This document shows, one piece after another, positions 14,696 through 21,372 of a stretch of 26,764 nucleotides of DNA. The DNA is taken from NCBI GenBank assembly GCA_035627675.1, contig DASPLH010000234.1:1-26764 (forward strand), given 5' to 3'. A model generated the notes under the pieces. The model searched no databases. It was given only the letters and a program-made list of their open reading frames with translations, and had not been told where the DNA came from. The translations under genes were made by a program, and so were the position numbers. The stretch comes from DASPLH01 sp035627675. Its GTDB lineage: Bacteria; Acidobacteriota; Terriglobia; Terriglobales; Acidobacteriaceae. Within the stretch, counting starts at the first letter, position 1; each line of letters opens with the position of its first letter.

Positions 14696-15364
14696 TTACT
14701 TCACCTGTCCATATGTACGTTGCAGGAGGCGCGCAAGTTCCACGCGTCCCCGGTTGATTCTGCTTTTCACGGTTCCCTCCGGTACCCGGAGTACCTGGGC
14801 GATTTCCTTGTAGTCCATGTCCTGGAGGTCGCGCAGGATCACCGCCTCCCGCAGCTCGGGAGAGAGCTTCTGGAGGGCCGCATGAACGGCCTCCCGGGTC
14901 TCTCGCCGGGAGAGATGATCGTGGGGGCCGGGCCCGGAGTCCTGGAGCTGCTCGCTCAGGGCCTGCCGCTCGTCATCCTCTCCGGGAGCCGAGTCGATGG
15001 AGTCGGTGGCGCGGTCGTTCTTGGACTTGCGGAAATGGTCCACCAGCAGGTTGCGGGTGACCGTCGTGATCCAGGTGTTGAAGGACGCCTTGTCGGGGTC
15101 GAAGCTGCCCAGGGTCCGGTAGATACGTATGAAAACGTCCTGGGTGAGGTCTTCGGCGTCCGTACCCGTGCCAGCAAACCTGTAGCAAATGTTGTAGATA
15201 CGCCGGGTGTAGCCGCGGACGATTTCCTCCCAGGCGACGGCGTCGCCGGTAACGCACCGGCGTACCAAGACGTTCACTGCCTGGACGTCCTCCAAGCGGA
15301 TCTCCTTGGGGCGATCTACCCGAGACGTTGAGGCAGGCAGAGGAAGTGCCCGCGCCACGGCCAT
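14696..15364 (-). CDS. ECF RNA polymerase sigma factor (RpoE-like)
   Basis: A 222-residue sigma-70 family factor of the extracytoplasmic-function type. Region sigma2 spans about residues 44-114 (NICYRFAGTGTDAEDLTQDV, FIRIYRTLGSF, FNTWITTVTRNLLVDHFRKS); sigma4 about 160-215 (LQKLSPELREAVILRDLQDM, DYKEIAQVLRVPEGTVKSRI). An acidic linker joins them. First gene of a five-gene operon with its anti-sigma factor directly downstream. Start ATG 15364 with AAAGG upstream. A candidate ECF-type promoter lies just upstream, consistent with autoregulation. Confidence 0.94.
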   Translation of the reverse strand: MAVARALPLPASTSRVDRPKEIRLEDVQAVNVLVRRCVTGDAVAWEEIVRGYTRRIYNICYRFAGTGTDAEDLTQDVFIRIYRTLGSFDPDKASFNTWITTVTRNLLVDHFRKSKNDRATDSIDSAPGEDDERQALSEQLQDSGPGPHDHLSRRETREAVHAALQKLSPELREAVILRDLQDMDYKEIAQVLRVPEGTVKSRINRGRVELARLLQRTYGQVK

Positions 15365-15372
15365 ATCGCCTT

Positions 15373-15399
15373 TCTACGAAAACGCAACCAGAAAAGTTC
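15373..15399 (-). promoter_or_regulatory. Candidate ECF-type autoregulatory promoter
   Basis: On the minus strand TGAACTT (GAACTT 15399-15394) and CGTAGA (15378-15373) are separated by 15 bp, similar to ECF promoters of the GAACTT/CGTC type. It lies 9 bp before the sigma-factor ATG. Motif-based guess. Confidence 0.35.
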
Positions 15400-15424
15400 A
15401 ACGGAAGCTGCTGAATAGGAGGGA

Positions 15425-15433
15425 ATTGTAGCA
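15425..15433 (-). promoter_or_regulatory. Candidate extended -10 promoter for the sigma operon
   Basis: Minus-strand TGCTACAAT (15433-15425) fits an extended -10 of a housekeeping sigma promoter, giving a leader of roughly 55 nt before the sigma-factor start. Confidence 0.4.
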
Positions 15434-15460
15434 GGAGAAGTGCAGGGAAGCTGCCGGCGT

Positions 15461-15534
15461 CCAGCTACAGCCTCCAGCGCCTAATCCCGGAGCACCGAAA
15501 CTCTGGTAGCTGGCAGCTGGCAGCTGGAAGCTGG
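15461..15534. repeat. 7-bp tandem array (AGCTGG type) with inverted partner
   Basis: Four heptamers run without gaps at 15507-15534: TAGCTGG, CAGCTGG, CAGCTGG, AAGCTGG. About 40 bp earlier a degenerate array in opposite sense (CCAGCTA, CAGCCTC, CAGCGCC at 15461-15481) can pair with it. The array runs directly into the promoter of the next gene. Confidence 0.7.
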
Positions 15535-15546
15535 TAACTTTATGCC
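15532..15546 (+). promoter_or_regulatory. Extended -10 promoter, leaderless start
   Basis: TGGTAACTT (15532-15540): an extended -10 whose TGG is the end of the last heptamer repeat. Exactly 6 nt separate it from the ATG at 15547, so the transcript probably has no leader. No Shine-Dalgarno sequence precedes the ATG. Confidence 0.5.
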
Positions 15547-16086
15547 ATGTCCAGCGATTTTGTGCCGTTCCCGCCGCCTGCGCCGGTTGAGGGACTCTAT
15601 CTTGTCGGGTTTCGGCTTGATCCCGGTGCTGAAGGGCCGCAGTTCTACACACTCTTTGCCCTGGAAGGGGAGAATGAGCGTCCGCTGCGGACTAACGGCA
15701 GGGTACTGTTTTTCTCCCGCCCGGAGGACGCCGCACGAGCCCTGTCGGCCAGCGATAACGACATGCAGCGCTTGGGCCCGCCCCCGCAGGAGTTGGAGAT
15801 GCTGGTGGACGTGGCGCAGGCCCTCTACCTCGCCAACTCGGCCGCCTCCGACACGGATGGCGTGCTGCTGGACGTCATCGGCTGCTTCGACGACCTCGTG
15901 CGCTCCGCCGGGATCAATGCCCCCGCCGAATACATGTCGGTCCTGGGCGGCCTTAGCGAACGCCTGGTATCAAACCCGGAGTTCGCCACCTGGCTCACCG
16001 AACAGGGGATCGACCGCGAGCGCATCGAGGACGCCATCATGTGGTGCGTCGGAGCCGTGGCAGTGAAGAGCAGCTGGGTGGGATAG
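15547..16086 (+). CDS. Hypothetical protein
   Basis: A 179-residue acidic protein I do not recognise. No signal peptide or membrane segment is evident. The N-terminal half looks like a small alpha/beta fold (PVEGLYLVGFRLDPGAEGPQ, GRVLFFSRPEDAARAL), perhaps a compact ligand-free domain; the C-terminal half is helical (MLVDVAQALYLANSAA, LLDVIGCFDDLVRSAG, GLSERLVSN). Codon use is like the neighbours, and the start coincides with a -10 box 6 nt upstream, so I regard it as a real gene. It stands alone between the sigma operon and a repeat island. Confidence 0.7.
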   Translation: MSSDFVPFPPPAPVEGLYLVGFRLDPGAEGPQFYTLFALEGENERPLRTNGRVLFFSRPEDAARALSASDNDMQRLGPPPQELEMLVDVAQALYLANSAASDTDGVLLDVIGCFDDLVRSAGINAPAEYMSVLGGLSERLVSNPEFATWLTEQGIDRERIEDAIMWCVGAVAVKSSWVG

Positions 16087-16089
16087 AGC

Positions 16090-16527
16090 AATCAGCATTC
16101 AGCAGTCAGCATTCAGAGGGAAGCCGATCTTCGTCTGAGACGAGAGGCCTCGGCCGCTCCGCGGCCTCGGGCTTGAACGCTCGCGGTCCTAACCCAGAGC
16201 TTTCGCGCTACGCGCGACGCTCTGGGCTAACTGCAAACGCGACCTCGCATTCGCTCGGGCGCTAAACCGCGAGTAGGCGAGCATTCAGCATTCAGCACTC
16301 AGCATTCAGCCGTCAGCATTCAGAGGAAGCCGGCCCGGGTCTTCCCAGGCCTCGGCCGCTCGGCGGCCTCGGGCTTGAACACTCGCGCTCCTAAACCCAG
16401 AGCTTTCGCGCTGCGCGCGACGCTCTGGGCTAACTGCAAACGCGACCTCGCGTTCGCTCGGGCGCTAAACCGCGAGTAGGCGAGCATTCAGCACTCAGCA
16501 CTCAGCATTCAGCCGTCAGTATTCAGA
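16090..16527. repeat. 203-bp tandem duplication with 7-bp arrays
   Basis: The 542-bp gap from 16087 to 16628 carries no gene. Pattern A-B-C-A-B-C-A-B'. A is a heptamer array (ATTCAGC, ACTCAGC, CGTCAGC, AGTCAGC variants) at 16090-16117, 16283-16324 and 16486-16527. B is a short AGAGG...CTTCC-AGGCC linker. C is a body of about 140 bp (16148-16282 and 16350-16485), nearly identical at an offset of 202-203 bp. Each C contains a strong hairpin CCCAGAGC/GCTCTGGG (16193-16226 and 16396-16429) with an inner CGCGC/GCGCG stem, and a GAGGCC/GGCCTC inverted repeat. Frames open across it in places but resemble no protein. Confidence 0.8.
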
Positions 16528-16563
16528 GGGAGCCGGCCCCCGTCTTCCAAGGCCTTCGAAACG

Positions 16564-16592
16564 AAAGCCCTGCCGATGAACGGCAGGGCTTT
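16564..16592. terminator. Bidirectional terminator downstream of glgC
   Basis: AAAGCCCTGCCG (16564-16575), loop ATGAA, complementary arm 16581-16592, flanked by A/T-containing ends. It can terminate glgC (minus strand) and transcription entering from the repeat island. Confidence 0.85.
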
Positions 16593-16594
16593 CT

Positions 16595-16629
16595 TGCTGA
16601 ATGCTGATTGCTGACTGCTGACTGCTGTT
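16595..16629. repeat. Inverted 7-bp array abutting the glgC stop
   Basis: Five heptamers TGCTGAA, TGCTGAT, TGCTGAC, TGCTGAC, TGCTGTT, the reverse complement of the CAGCATT-type arrays at 16090-16527. The final base is also the last base of the glgC TAA stop (16629-16631, minus). Confidence 0.75.
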
Positions 16630-17882
16630 TACTCGCTCGTGAAGTAATCCACCGTCACCGGGTTTTCGAAGAGCGAATAATCCCGCGTGACCACCGTGAT
16701 GCCGCTCTCGGTGACGAAATACTTCTGCCGGTCGGCTTCGGCGTCGTAGCCGATGACCGTGCCTTCCGGGATATCCACGTCGCGGTCGATGATCGCCTTG
16801 CGGATGCGGCAGTGGCGGCCGATGTTCACGTGGCTGAACACGATGCTGGAGTCCACTTCGGCGTAGGAGTTCACGCGCACGTCCGGCGACAGCACGCTGT
16901 TGCGTACCATCGCTCCGGAGACCACGCAGCCCATGGAGACGACCGAGTCCACTGCCGATCCCGTGCGTCCCGACTCGGCGAAAACGAACTTCGCCGGCGG
17001 ATACTGCCGCTGGTGCGTCCGGATCGGCCAGTGCTGGTCGTACAGGTTGAACACGGGCGAGACCGAAGCGAGGTCCATGTTGGCTTCGTAGTAGGCCTCC
17101 AGGGTCCCCACGTCGCGCCAGTACAGGGCCTCTTTCTGGTTCTCGTCGATGAAGTTGTAGGACATCACCTTGTAGGTGTCCACCATCTTGGGCAGGATGT
17201 TGTGTCCGAAGTCGTGCTTCGATTGCTGGTCTTCGGCGTCCTTCAGCAGCACGGGAATGAGCACGTCGGTGTTGAACAGGTAGATGCCCATCGACGCCGA
17301 AACCTTGGTGGGATCGTAAGGAGAGCGAAGCTCCGTCTCCTTCGGTTTCTCCTGGAACCCGATGACGCGTCCTTCGCGGTCGATCTCGACCACGCCAAAT
17401 TGCTGCGTCTCCTCCGGATCGATGAGGATCGTTGCGATCGTCACGTCGGCGCCCGAGTCGCAATGCTGCTGAAGCATGAGGTCGTAGTTCATCTTGTAGA
17501 TGTGGTCGCCTGACAAGATGAGCACGTACTTCGGCTCTTCGCTGCCGATCGAGTAAATGTTCTGGTAAACGGCGTCGGCGGTGCCCATGTACCAGTTCTC
17601 GCTGACGCGCTTCATCGGCGGCAGGATCTCGATGAACTCGCCGAGTTCGCTGCTGACCAGGCCCGTCCAGCCTTCGCGGATGTGGCGGTTGAGCGACAAG
17701 GCCTTGTACTGCGTGAGGATGTGCACCTTGCGCAGGTTCGAGTTGATGCAGTTGGAAAGCGTTATGTCGATGATGCGGTAGATACCGCCGAACGTGACTG
17801 CCGGTTTGGCGCGATCACGCGTAAGGGGATACAGGCGCTCGCCGGCACCGCCGGCCAACAGGACTCCAAGAGTGTCTCTCAT
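16629..17882 (-). CDS. glgC: Glucose-1-phosphate adenylyltransferase
   Basis: Makes ADP-glucose from ATP and glucose-1-phosphate, the first committed step of bacterial glycogen synthesis. Signature LLAGGAGERLYPLTRDRAKP at the N-terminus, then RIIDITLSNCINSN, WYMGTADAVYQNI, LSGDHIYKMNY, GVVEIDREGRVIGFQEKP and YWRDVGTLEAYYEANMDL. A C-terminal left-handed beta-helix follows (VVSGAMVRNSVLSPDVRVNS, DIPEGTVIGYDAE). 417 residues from ATG 17882, where AGGAAA sits 6 nt upstream; a longer frame upstream is not conserved-looking. No other glycogen gene is in the window. The gene ends exactly at a heptamer array. Confidence 0.96.
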   Translation of the reverse strand: MRDTLGVLLAGGAGERLYPLTRDRAKPAVTFGGIYRIIDITLSNCINSNLRKVHILTQYKALSLNRHIREGWTGLVSSELGEFIEILPPMKRVSENWYMGTADAVYQNIYSIGSEEPKYVLILSGDHIYKMNYDLMLQQHCDSGADVTIATILIDPEETQQFGVVEIDREGRVIGFQEKPKETELRSPYDPTKVSASMGIYLFNTDVLIPVLLKDAEDQQSKHDFGHNILPKMVDTYKVMSYNFIDENQKEALYWRDVGTLEAYYEANMDLASVSPVFNLYDQHWPIRTHQRQYPPAKFVFAESGRTGSAVDSVVSMGCVVSGAMVRNSVLSPDVRVNSYAEVDSSIVFSHVNIGRHCRIRKAIIDRDVDIPEGTVIGYDAEADRQKYFVTESGITVVTRDYSLFENPVTVDYFTSE

Positions 17883-18008
17883 CTCGTTTCCTGGCAAAAC
17901 GTATCTGCGGCTGGGCCTGATACTAGGGCTGAGAAAAGCGGACGGCAACAGCCGTTCCAAGAGGGACCGATGGTAGCACACGGGCGGATGGCTCCCGTGT
18001 GCTCACCG

Positions 18009-18326
18009 TCACGCAGCTTTGTCTCTCTTGTTGTAAGAATCGTCGTTCACGCTGATGCGAAGGGAACGCAGGAACTTGACGTCCTGCGGGCTGACCTTGA
18101 AATCGGGATCGCTCTTGCTGGAACGCGGGGTGTTCGAGTTTTCGACCGCCTCGTCTTCGTCCTCGTCACGCTTGTTGAAACCGATGGTTGCCTCCAGCAC
18201 CAGAAAGACGTCGTACCCGCCGGCTTTGATTTTTCCGATCACCTCTGCGATCTGCTCGGAATCCGAGAGGGTTTCATTGATGGCATCGCCAAGCTGTTTC
18301 ATCAGTTTTTGTAGTTGATGGTCCAC
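18009..18326 (-). CDS. Small hypothetical protein
   Basis: About 105 residues from GTG 18326, chosen because GAGGCGAGGGA lies just upstream; an internal ATG ten codons on is an alternative, and a longer reading to 18437 adds an unlikely basic stretch. Helical and mostly acidic, with LMKQLGDAINETLSDSEQIA and EVIGKIKAGGYDVFLVLEAT, then an acidic patch (DEDEDEAVEN) and SPQDVKFLRSLRISVND. No signal peptide or TM segment. I do not recognise a family with confidence. It is encoded 126 bp upstream of glgC on the same strand and divergent from the small membrane protein gene. Confidence 0.6.
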   Translation of the reverse strand: MDHQLQKLMKQLGDAINETLSDSEQIAEVIGKIKAGGYDVFLVLEATIGFNKRDEDEDEAVENSNTPRSSKSDPDFKVSPQDVKFLRSLRISVNDDSYNKRDKAA

Positions 18327-18520
18327 GACAAGTCCCTCGCCTCCCCCGGTACGCTGTCCAGGTCCTGTCCAGCTCTCCAGCAGCTCTGGTCGCGCGAAAC
18401 GCGGGGTTAGCCTTAACAGGTTTGGATGCGGCTCCATGGCCCGAAGTTCTTACACCTATTGCGCCAATCGGCGGTTTCCCGTCGAATGTGACGCCCATCA
18501 CCCATGAGACCGTTACCGGT

Positions 18521-18535
18521 TGGTAAAATCGAGCC
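18521..18535 (+). promoter_or_regulatory. Extended -10 promoter, leaderless start
   Basis: TGGTAAAAT (18521-18529) is a good extended -10; exactly 6 nt later comes GTG 18536. Same geometry as the mtaB and 15547 promoters, and no ribosome-binding site precedes the start. Confidence 0.6.
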
Positions 18536-18892
18536 GTGGCTCAAGGTGTGCCAGGGCAAAACGGCTCGGCAGCGGGCGCGATAGGCGCCACGCTGGGAAC
18601 CGCCGTCCGCGTGCTTACCAGTAAGCGCGAGGGCGGCAGGCTTGTCGGCGGCTTGCTGGCCGGCGGCAGCACTCTGGTGCGGACATTCGTGCGAGTGGGC
18701 CGTCTGCTCTTCCTTCAAGTCACTGGATTCGTGTTCCTATGCTTCGCGGTGGTCGGCGGCTCGGCTGCCTATCGCGAATACAACCGGTATCTTCTGGGCG
18801 AGATCGGACCCGGGCGGGCACAACTGGCGGCTGCATTCGCCGCCATGTTCCTGTATTTCGGTCTGAGTTCATTTTGGCGCGCCCGTAAATAG
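18536..18892 (+). CDS. Small two-helix membrane protein, unknown function
   Basis: A 118-residue protein. The N-terminal third is Gly/Ala-rich and basic (TSKREGGRLVGGLLAGGST). Two transmembrane helices follow: about 57-76 (LLFLQVTGFVFLCFAVVGGS) and about 94-112 (AQLAAAFAAMFLYFGLSSFW), with a short positive C-terminus (RARK). No known domain. The GTG start is set by the -10 box 6 nt upstream. It precedes the mutase gene by 44 bp and may be co-transcribed with it. Confidence 0.65.
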   Translation: MAQGVPGQNGSAAGAIGATLGTAVRVLTSKREGGRLVGGLLAGGSTLVRTFVRVGRLLFLQVTGFVFLCFAVVGGSAAYREYNRYLLGEIGPGRAQLAAAFAAMFLYFGLSSFWRARK

Positions 18893-18936
18893 CCGTCTCG
18901 GCCAAGCCCAGACGGAACCGCAAAGAGCGGCAGGTC

Positions 18937-20550
18937 ATGGCAGAAGCTAAAGTCAGCAGCAAACCCGCGCAGCAGCAAGAAACCACGTCGCACATCCCGG
19001 TCAACCCGCTGTACACGCCGGCAGACCTCGACGGTCTCGACTACGAACGCGACCTGGGCTACCCCGGCCAGTTCCCGTACACCCGCGGAGTTCAGGCGAC
19101 GATGTACCGCGGCCGCCTGTGGACCATGCGGCAGTACGCCGGCATGGGCGATGCCGAACAGTCCAACAAGCGCTACCGCTACCTGCTCGGGCAGGGAACC
19201 ACGGGACTCTCCGTGGCTTTCGACCTCCCGACGCAGATCGGTTATGACTCCGACCACCCGTTCGCCCTCGGAGAGGTCGGCAAGGTCGGCGTTGCCATCG
19301 ACTCGATCGAAGACATGGAACGGCTCTTCGACGGCATCGATCTCGAGAAGGTTTCGACCTCGATGACGATCAATGCGACAGCCTCGATCCTGCTGTCGCT
19401 GTACATCGCCGTCGCCAGGCGTCACGGCGCCGACACGCGCAAGCTTTCGGGAACGATTCAGAACGATCTCCTGAAGGAATACATCGCGCGCGGCACGTAC
19501 ATCTATCCGCCGGCGTCGGCCATGCGCATCATCACCGACATCTTCGCCTACTGCCGCGAGAACGTTCCCGAATGGAACACGATCTCCATCTCCGGCTATC
19601 ACATGCGCGAAGCCGGCAGCACCGCCGTGCAGGAAGTAGCGTTCACGCTCGCCGACGGCATCACGTACTGCCAGGCGGCGGTCGACAACGGCCTCGATGT
19701 CGATGAGTTCGCGCCGCGGCTGTCGTTCTTCTTCGCGTGCCACAACAACTTCCTGGAAGAAGTGGCGAAATTCCGCGCGGCGCGCCGCATGTGGGCGCGC
19801 ATCATGCGCGACCGCTTCAAGGCGAAGAACCCGCGCTCGCTGATGTTGCGCTTCCACACGCAGACAGGCGGCTCGACGCTGACCGCGCAACAGCCGGAGA
19901 ACAACATCGTTCGCACGGCGTTGCAGGCGCTCGCCGCCGTGCTGGGTGGGACGCAATCGCTGCATACGAACTCGTTCGACGAGGCGCTTGCGCTTCCGAC
20001 CGAAGACTCGGCCCGCATCGCGCTCCGCACGCAGCAGATCATCGCCTACGAATCGGGTGTTCCGCAGACCATCGATCCGCTTGCGGGTGCGTACTACGTG
20101 GAGTCGCTCACGAACGAGATCGAGCGTCGCGCGGCCGAGTACCTGGAGAAGATCGACGGCATGGGCGGCATGCTGAAGGCGATCGAACGCGGATTCGTGC
20201 AGCAGGAGATTCAGAACGCGTCGTACGAGTTCCAGCAGAGAGTGGACCGCCTGGAGCAGATCGTCGTAGGCGTGAACGCGTTCCAGATCGCGCAGGAAAA
20301 GCCTGTGCCGCTCCAGCGCCTCGACGAAGAACTGGAGCGCAAGCAGGTCGAGCGCCTGCGCGCGTTCCGGTTGCGCCGCAACGCGCAGAAGGCCGGGGCC
20401 GCCATCAAGCAGGTGGAGGAGGTTGCGCGCAGCGGCCAAAGCGTGATGCCGGTTATCATCAACGCCGTCGAGAGTGATTGCACGGTCGGCGAGATTTCGG
20501 ACGCCATGCGCACTGTTTTCGGCGAATACCAGGAAGTCATGGTGATCTGA
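18937..20550 (+). CDS. Methylmalonyl-CoA mutase family, large (substrate-binding) subunit
   Basis: Adenosylcobalamin-dependent acyl-CoA mutase large chain, 537 residues, ending with the TIM barrel; the C-terminal B12-binding domain (DxHxxG) is absent, so a separate small subunit elsewhere must supply it. Family motifs: RGRLWTMRQYAGMGDAEQSN, GLSVAFDLPTQIGYDSDHP, GTIQNDLLKEYIARGTYIYP, ISISGYHMREAG, THTQTGGSTLTAQQPENN-like stretch (FHTQTGGSTLTAQQ), LHTNSFDEALALPTE. The residues that separate methylmalonyl- from isobutyryl-CoA mutases are Y67 (Tyr89 in Propionibacterium) and R185 (Arg207): both are the methylmalonyl type. Likely role: propionate/succinate interconversion. Start ATG with GGCAGG upstream; a strong terminator follows. 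Confidence 0.93.
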   Translation: MAEAKVSSKPAQQQETTSHIPVNPLYTPADLDGLDYERDLGYPGQFPYTRGVQATMYRGRLWTMRQYAGMGDAEQSNKRYRYLLGQGTTGLSVAFDLPTQIGYDSDHPFALGEVGKVGVAIDSIEDMERLFDGIDLEKVSTSMTINATASILLSLYIAVARRHGADTRKLSGTIQNDLLKEYIARGTYIYPPASAMRIITDIFAYCRENVPEWNTISISGYHMREAGSTAVQEVAFTLADGITYCQAAVDNGLDVDEFAPRLSFFFACHNNFLEEVAKFRAARRMWARIMRDRFKAKNPRSLMLRFHTQTGGSTLTAQQPENNIVRTALQALAAVLGGTQSLHTNSFDEALALPTEDSARIALRTQQIIAYESGVPQTIDPLAGAYYVESLTNEIERRAAEYLEKIDGMGGMLKAIERGFVQQEIQNASYEFQQRVDRLEQIVVGVNAFQIAQEKPVPLQRLDEELERKQVERLRAFRLRRNAQKAGAAIKQVEEVARSGQSVMPVIINAVESDCTVGEISDAMRTVFGEYQEVMVI

Positions 20551-20571
20551 CGTTCGCTCCAACAACTTGCA

Positions 20572-20597
20572 CGCGCGGCTGCACAGCCGCGCGTTTT
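20572..20597 (+). terminator. Terminator after the mutase gene
   Basis: CGCGCGGCTG (20572-20581) and its complement (20584-20593) form a near-continuous palindrome followed by TTTT and further T-rich sequence. Confidence 0.88.
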
Positions 20598-20712
20598 CAT
20601 TTAGGATGCAATACACTGGCCGTGCCTTACGGGCCACAGCTGCGGGAGAGTGTTGTCGTACGTTGCAAACGCAGCATCCAATCTATGACCAACGCAGTCC
20701 AGGGAGGTACGG

Positions 20713-21312
20713 TTGCCGCTGGTGCGTTCTAACCGCTCGAATAAGGCGCTGCTGTTTGCGCAGAATTTCCTCCGCTACCCGAAGATGATCGGTTCAATCA
20801 TCCCAAGCTCGAGGTTCCTGATCGAGCGACTGCTCAGTCGAGTGGACTGGGCGCACGCGAGCGTCATCGTTGAGTACGGTCCCGGCGTCGGGACCATCAC
20901 GAAACACGTGCTGCGGCAGCTGGCGCCGGACGCCGTCCTCATCGCGATCGAGATGAACGGGGACTTCGTCGAACATCTGCGGCAGGAGTTGCCCGACCCG
21001 CGCTTGCGCGTCGTGCACGGGTCTGCCGCCGACGTCAGGAATATCCTTGCGCAGCAGGGCTTCGACTCCGCGGATTACATCATCTCCGGCATTCCCTACA
21101 GCACATTGCCAGAACCGCTGCGGCACGCCGTGCTGCGTGAATCGCGGGCAGCGCTCAGCCCGCACGGCCGCATGCTGGTGTACCAGTTCACTCGCGCCGT
21201 GCTGCCGTACCTGCGCCGCGAGTTCGGACACGTTCAGCAGGAATTCGAACCGCTGAACATCCTGCCCGCCCAGGTCTTCACCTGCGAAAAGTCGAACAAC
21301 GTAGCCGTGTAA
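20713..21312 (+). CDS. PmtA-like phospholipid N-methyltransferase (class I SAM methyltransferase)
   Basis: A 199-residue SAM-dependent methyltransferase. Motif I is VIVEYGPGVGTITKHVL; then LIAIEMNGDFVEHLRQ (SAM acidic residue), VVHGSAADV and DYIISGIPYSTLPEPLRHAV. This set is typical of the COG3963/PmtA branch, related to rRNA adenine dimethylases, which methylates phosphatidylethanolamine. The exact substrate is not provable here. The N-terminus RSNRSNKALLFAQNFLRYPK is basic and amphipathic, as in enzymes that meet the membrane surface. TTG start at 20713 with AGGGAGG 5 nt upstream. Terminated by a bidirectional hairpin. Confidence 0.82.
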   Translation: MPLVRSNRSNKALLFAQNFLRYPKMIGSIIPSSRFLIERLLSRVDWAHASVIVEYGPGVGTITKHVLRQLAPDAVLIAIEMNGDFVEHLRQELPDPRLRVVHGSAADVRNILAQQGFDSADYIISGIPYSTLPEPLRHAVLRESRAALSPHGRMLVYQFTRAVLPYLRREFGHVQQEFEPLNILPAQVFTCEKSNNVAV

Positions 21313-21329
21313 GAATCGGCACGACACAC

Positions 21330-21355
21330 GAAAGCCCGCCTCGCGGCGGGCTTTC
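21330..21355. terminator. Bidirectional terminator
   Basis: GAAAGCCCGCC (21330-21340), TCGC loop, complementary arm 21345-21355, between the converging methyltransferase and FAD oxidoreductase genes. Confidence 0.88.
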
Positions 21356-21372
21356 CCTTTGCCGGGGCTATG

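Noticed and set aside
16041..16265. Open frame in the repeat island
   Set aside because: Runs through the repeat body and heptamers, no similarity or ribosome site.
16090..16629. CRISPR array
   Set aside because: Repeats are contiguous 7-mers or a 203-bp duplication, without unique spacers of constant size or cas genes.
18769..20637. 622-codon minus-strand open frame opposite the mutase
   Set aside because: Pure mirror of a highly conserved gene; no motifs of its own.
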